From an uncultured Lachnospiraceae bacterium (GTDB taxonomy: Bacteria > Bacillota > Clostridia > Lachnospirales > Lachnospiraceae): a stretch of 64,000 nucleotides of DNA. Location of the stretch: contig CAKRYR010000010.1 of the NCBI GenBank assembly GCA_934432595.1, positions 22,837 to 86,836 on the forward strand. Reading direction: 5' to 3'. Below, piece after piece: positions 61,247 to 64,000 of the stretch. Position 1 is the stretch's first letter, and the number at the start of each line of letters is the position of its first letter. The notes under the pieces are model-generated. The model saw only the letters and a list, made by a program, of their open reading frames with translations, made no database searches and had not been told where the DNA came from. Both the position numbers and the translations under genes were made by a program.

Positions 61247-63901
61247 CTACTTTACTGATGGATCCTTTGTTTCTCCTTTTACAAGTACATAACATGAGAT
61301 TGGTGAAACTTTTACCGAACCTCTCACCGTATCAAGCACATCAACACCTGCTTTTGATCCATTAACACATACTTTCCAATCACCCGATGGAAGATATACA
61401 GTCTCTTGAGATTTATTTGCATTATATATTACTATTATATTATCTGCCACTTCTCCTTCAACTTTATCTAACTGATAAGCAATTACACCACTTCTATATA
61501 TTGGAGAATTATCAAGCCAATGGAATTTTTGATCCACAGTGCTTTTTCTAAACATTCTTAAAGATGGATGATTTTTTCTAAACTTTATAAGTCCTCTATA
61601 ATAGTCTGTTACATAACTATATTCTTCAAGTCTTGAATAGTCTACTTTATTAACACTATCTGGTTTATTATATGTATTCTCATATTTTTGGCCATCTTCA
61701 CTCTCTTTTGTACGTAAAAATTCTTCACCTTGTAACATTAATGGTGTACCTTGTGCTGTTTGAACTATAGCAGCTGCTAGTTTATTTTGCTTAATTAAAT
61801 TATCCTGTGTCTCATTCTTCCCAGTAACACATAATTTATCCCACAAAGTATAATTATCATGACATGATACGTAATTTATTAATTGATATGGCTCATTTTC
61901 TGACCATATTGCATAACCTTTTGCTGAATAAGCAATTGTCTCATCAGAAGATGTATTTCCTTGAACAAATCCTTTACTATTGTTGTCATTTCCACCACGT
62001 ATACCACTTCTTATAGTATCACAAAAATATCCTAATTGATCAGTAAATCTGCTATTATTTTGATTACAAAGATATACATCTCTAGTTCTATTTGTACTAT
62101 CCATGTACCAACCTTCACCATATAAAATAATATCTTCATTCATTGCATCAAGCTCTTCCCTAGCCTTATTCATCGTATCAATATCAATAAGTCCCATTAA
62201 ATCAAATCTAAATCCATCTAAATGATATTGTTTTGCCCAATATACTATAGAATCAACAATATATTTTGTTACCATAGTTCTCTCTGTTGCAGTATCATTT
62301 CCACATCCTGAAGTATTTGAATTAGGTCTATGGAAATATCCAGGTACCAATACTGAAAAACCAAATGGATAATCATAATATGTATGATTATATACAACAT
62401 CCATTATTACTCCAATTCCTTCATTATGGAATTCTTGTATCATTTCCTTTAATTCCATTACACGAGTTCTTCCATCTGCTGGATTTGTTGAAAATGAACC
62501 TTCTGGAACATTGAAGTTTGCAGGATCATATCCCCAATTATAATTATCATTTACGATACCTTTATTTTCATCAACAGTTGCAAAATCATATATTGGCATA
62601 ATTTGTACCATATTAATTCCCATACTCTTAATATGGTCAACTCCTGTTGGAACCCCCTTAGCGGTTTTAGTTCCATGTTCAAGGAATGAAATATACTTGC
62701 CCTTATTCTTTATACCTGAGTTTTCATCAGTAGAAGTATCTCTTACAGAAACTTCATATATATTAGCGTCTGTAATTTTCTTAACAGTATGATTTTTATC
62801 TTGGTTCCAACCATTTGGAGATGTTTTATCTACATCTATAATCATACCTTTTGTGCCATTTACACCAGCCGATCTAGCATAAGGGTCTACAGCTTCAAAA
62901 CCTTTTGGATCATCCGCATCAATACCATACTTCTTCTCATAATATTTTCTAAAGCTTTTATCATACTTGACAGTATATGTATAATAATAACCTTCTAGAT
63001 TCTCTGGTAATTCAATAAGCCATGTACCACCTTTATCTTTCTTCATATCATATGACTTAATCAAATCATTTTTTCTTTCGTTACCAGTTTTATATAAATT
63101 AAGTGATAAACTTTCTGCTGTTGGTGCCCATACTCTAAACTTAGTACTGCCACTGCTTAATGTGACACCTAAATCGTTCTCTTTATAAACACATTCTTCT
63201 TGAAATTCTTTGCACGAATAATAGTCAACCATTTCAACATCGACAACAGATCCAACTCCATTATTTATTGTATATGTGCTCAACATATCTAATCCGCCAT
63301 CCACATAGATATAACCTTGTTTATAATTATCTAATAGTTCAACTTTAGCTACATCAATTTGTTTTCCATTATTATCTCGTAAAACGAATTTCAAATCAAT
63401 TGCACTTTTCTTAGCTTCTGATATTTCAAATAATATTCTATCTTTACCATACATTTCTGCTTTCACAATAACCTGTTGGTTATCACCTTTAACGGTGTAT
63501 TCAGCCTTACCACTCTTAAGATATACATGCACTGTGCTCTGAGTAATACTGCTTAATGCAACATATCTATCTTCGGGATAATCTTTTTTGTCCCAAGGAT
63601 TTCCTGCACTTGAACATCTTACCGAAAAGCCTAACTTATCAATTCTGGAATCACATTCTGCAACCGCGTAAGCTCCATACTCATCCATCCCAGTGAATTT
63701 GCTTTCCCCTATCTCTTTTCCATCTTTTTCCCAAAGCCATACATTCCAATCATCATATATTTTGTCATTTCTCTGATAATGGAAAACTACAATCTTTGTA
63801 TCTGATGCATTTATCTTATTCTCTTTAAGCTTAAAAATCCCAAAAGCGAAGGCTACAACAACTGCCAAAAAAATTGATATAACTACTAGCTTTCGTTTCA
63901 T
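61247..63901 (-). CDS. Second type I pullulanase, N-terminally anchored
   Basis: 884 residues. Paralogue of the pulA product with the same order: signal or membrane anchor (KLVVISIFLAVVVAFAFGIFKL, no clear cleavage site), CBM41 (FHYQRNDKIYDDWNVWLWEK), second module, CBM48 (TKFRVWAPTAESLSLNLYK), GH13 with YNWGYDPANFNVPEGSF, nucleophile Asp567 (GFRFDLMG), Glu596 (ILYGEGW) and VSCHDNYTLWDK. It ends at LVKGETKDPSVK, so the C-terminal membrane helix and tail of the other copy are absent. AAGGAGG eight bases before ATG 63901 decides the start; an upstream in-frame ATG at 63922 lies before that SD. Same substrate class, likely different place or affinity. Confidence 0.93.
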   Translation of the reverse strand: MKRKLVVISIFLAVVVAFAFGIFKLKENKINASDTKIVVFHYQRNDKIYDDWNVWLWEKDGKEIGESKFTGMDEYGAYAVAECDSRIDKLGFSVRCSSAGNPWDKKDYPEDRYVALSSITQSTVHVYLKSGKAEYTVKGDNQQVIVKAEMYGKDRILFEISEAKKSAIDLKFVLRDNNGKQIDVAKVELLDNYKQGYIYVDGGLDMLSTYTINNGVGSVVDVEMVDYYSCKEFQEECVYKENDLGVTLSSGSTKFRVWAPTAESLSLNLYKTGNERKNDLIKSYDMKKDKGGTWLIELPENLEGYYYTYTVKYDKSFRKYYEKKYGIDADDPKGFEAVDPYARSAGVNGTKGMIIDVDKTSPNGWNQDKNHTVKKITDANIYEVSVRDTSTDENSGIKNKGKYISFLEHGTKTAKGVPTGVDHIKSMGINMVQIMPIYDFATVDENKGIVNDNYNWGYDPANFNVPEGSFSTNPADGRTRVMELKEMIQEFHNEGIGVIMDVVYNHTYYDYPFGFSVLVPGYFHRPNSNTSGCGNDTATERTMVTKYIVDSIVYWAKQYHLDGFRFDLMGLIDIDTMNKAREELDAMNEDIILYGEGWYMDSTNRTRDVYLCNQNNSRFTDQLGYFCDTIRSGIRGGNDNNSKGFVQGNTSSDETIAYSAKGYAIWSENEPYQLINYVSCHDNYTLWDKLCVTGKNETQDNLIKQNKLAAAIVQTAQGTPLMLQGEEFLRTKESEDGQKYENTYNKPDSVNKVDYSRLEEYSYVTDYYRGLIKFRKNHPSLRMFRKSTVDQKFHWLDNSPIYRSGVIAYQLDKVEGEVADNIIVIYNANKSQETVYLPSGDWKVCVNGSKAGVDVLDTVRGSVKVSPISCYVLVKGETKDPSVK

Positions 63902-64000
63902 CAGTTTATCCTCCTTTATCATCTTGGTAGTGTAAAGTTTACTACCTCTTTTTTCTTAAAAAATCTTTTATTTTCAGGAGTTTGCAAAAAATTTGAGCAA

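Overview
The window is AT-rich DNA from a low-GC Gram-positive anaerobe, most likely a Clostridia member of the Lachnospiraceae type. The gene content supports this: a CpaF-type secretion ATPase, an oxygen-sensitive pyruvate formate-lyase, a reverse rubrerythrin, fibro-slime and Cna-B surface proteins, the sporulation proteins SpoIIR and a SipL-like SPOCS/LysM protein, and Veg, YaaL, DUF951 and DUF1934 family proteins. No tRNA, rRNA, CRISPR array, intact transposase or prophage was seen. The species is not named because no search could be run.

Layout. 1-1.9 kb: 5' part of a cpaF-like gene (minus) and a yaaL-like gene. 1.9-12.9 kb: a maltodextrin locus on the minus strand (malQ, glgP, malE, malF, malG, lipoprotein alpha-amylase) with a divergent LacI-type regulator. 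12.9-23.7 kb: tatD and a 9.8-kb gene for a 3262-residue Cna-B repeat surface protein. 24.3-27.5 kb: a pyruvate formate-lyase operon in which the enzyme is divided into a 699-residue catalytic chain and a separate 78-residue glycyl-radical chain, followed by the activating enzyme. 27.6-34 kb: an unrecognised actin-like-looking protein, a gene-free stretch with its own terminator, and two tandem fibro-slime surface proteins. 34-39.3 kb: a zone of decay with a deleted methyltransferase, a gene end cut by a 334-bp palindromic element, an ABC ATPase fragment and a serine-recombinase fragment, between the intact genes for an acyl-ACP thioesterase, metG and rubrerythrin. 39.3-55 kb: housekeeping, envelope and sporulation genes (DEAD-box helicase, ddl-murI-DUF1934, plsC, VanY-type carboxypeptidase, spoIIR, ispE, sipL-like, veg, PrcB-domain lipoprotein, M18 aminopeptidase, phosphoglucomutase). 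55-63.9 kb: a PEGA protein, two pullulanases and, between them, DUF951 and rpsF-ssb-rpsR.

How it fits together. The two surface pullulanases cut alpha-1,6 branches and the lipoprotein amylase cuts alpha-1,4 links outside the cell. MalEFG imports the maltodextrins, although no transport ATPase gene is present here. MalQ and GlgP convert them to glucose and glucose-1-phosphate, and PgcA makes glucose-6-phosphate. The split pyruvate formate-lyase then turns pyruvate into acetyl-CoA and formate. Hairpins between malE and malF and between malG and the amylase gene suggest differential expression within the operon.

The most striking items are the cleanly split pyruvate formate-lyase, the 334-bp near-palindromic element, the giant Cna-B protein with no visible wall anchor, the two fibro-slime proteins with PKTxD-type tails, and an ORF-poor stretch at 28.4-28.85 kb that ends in its own terminator.
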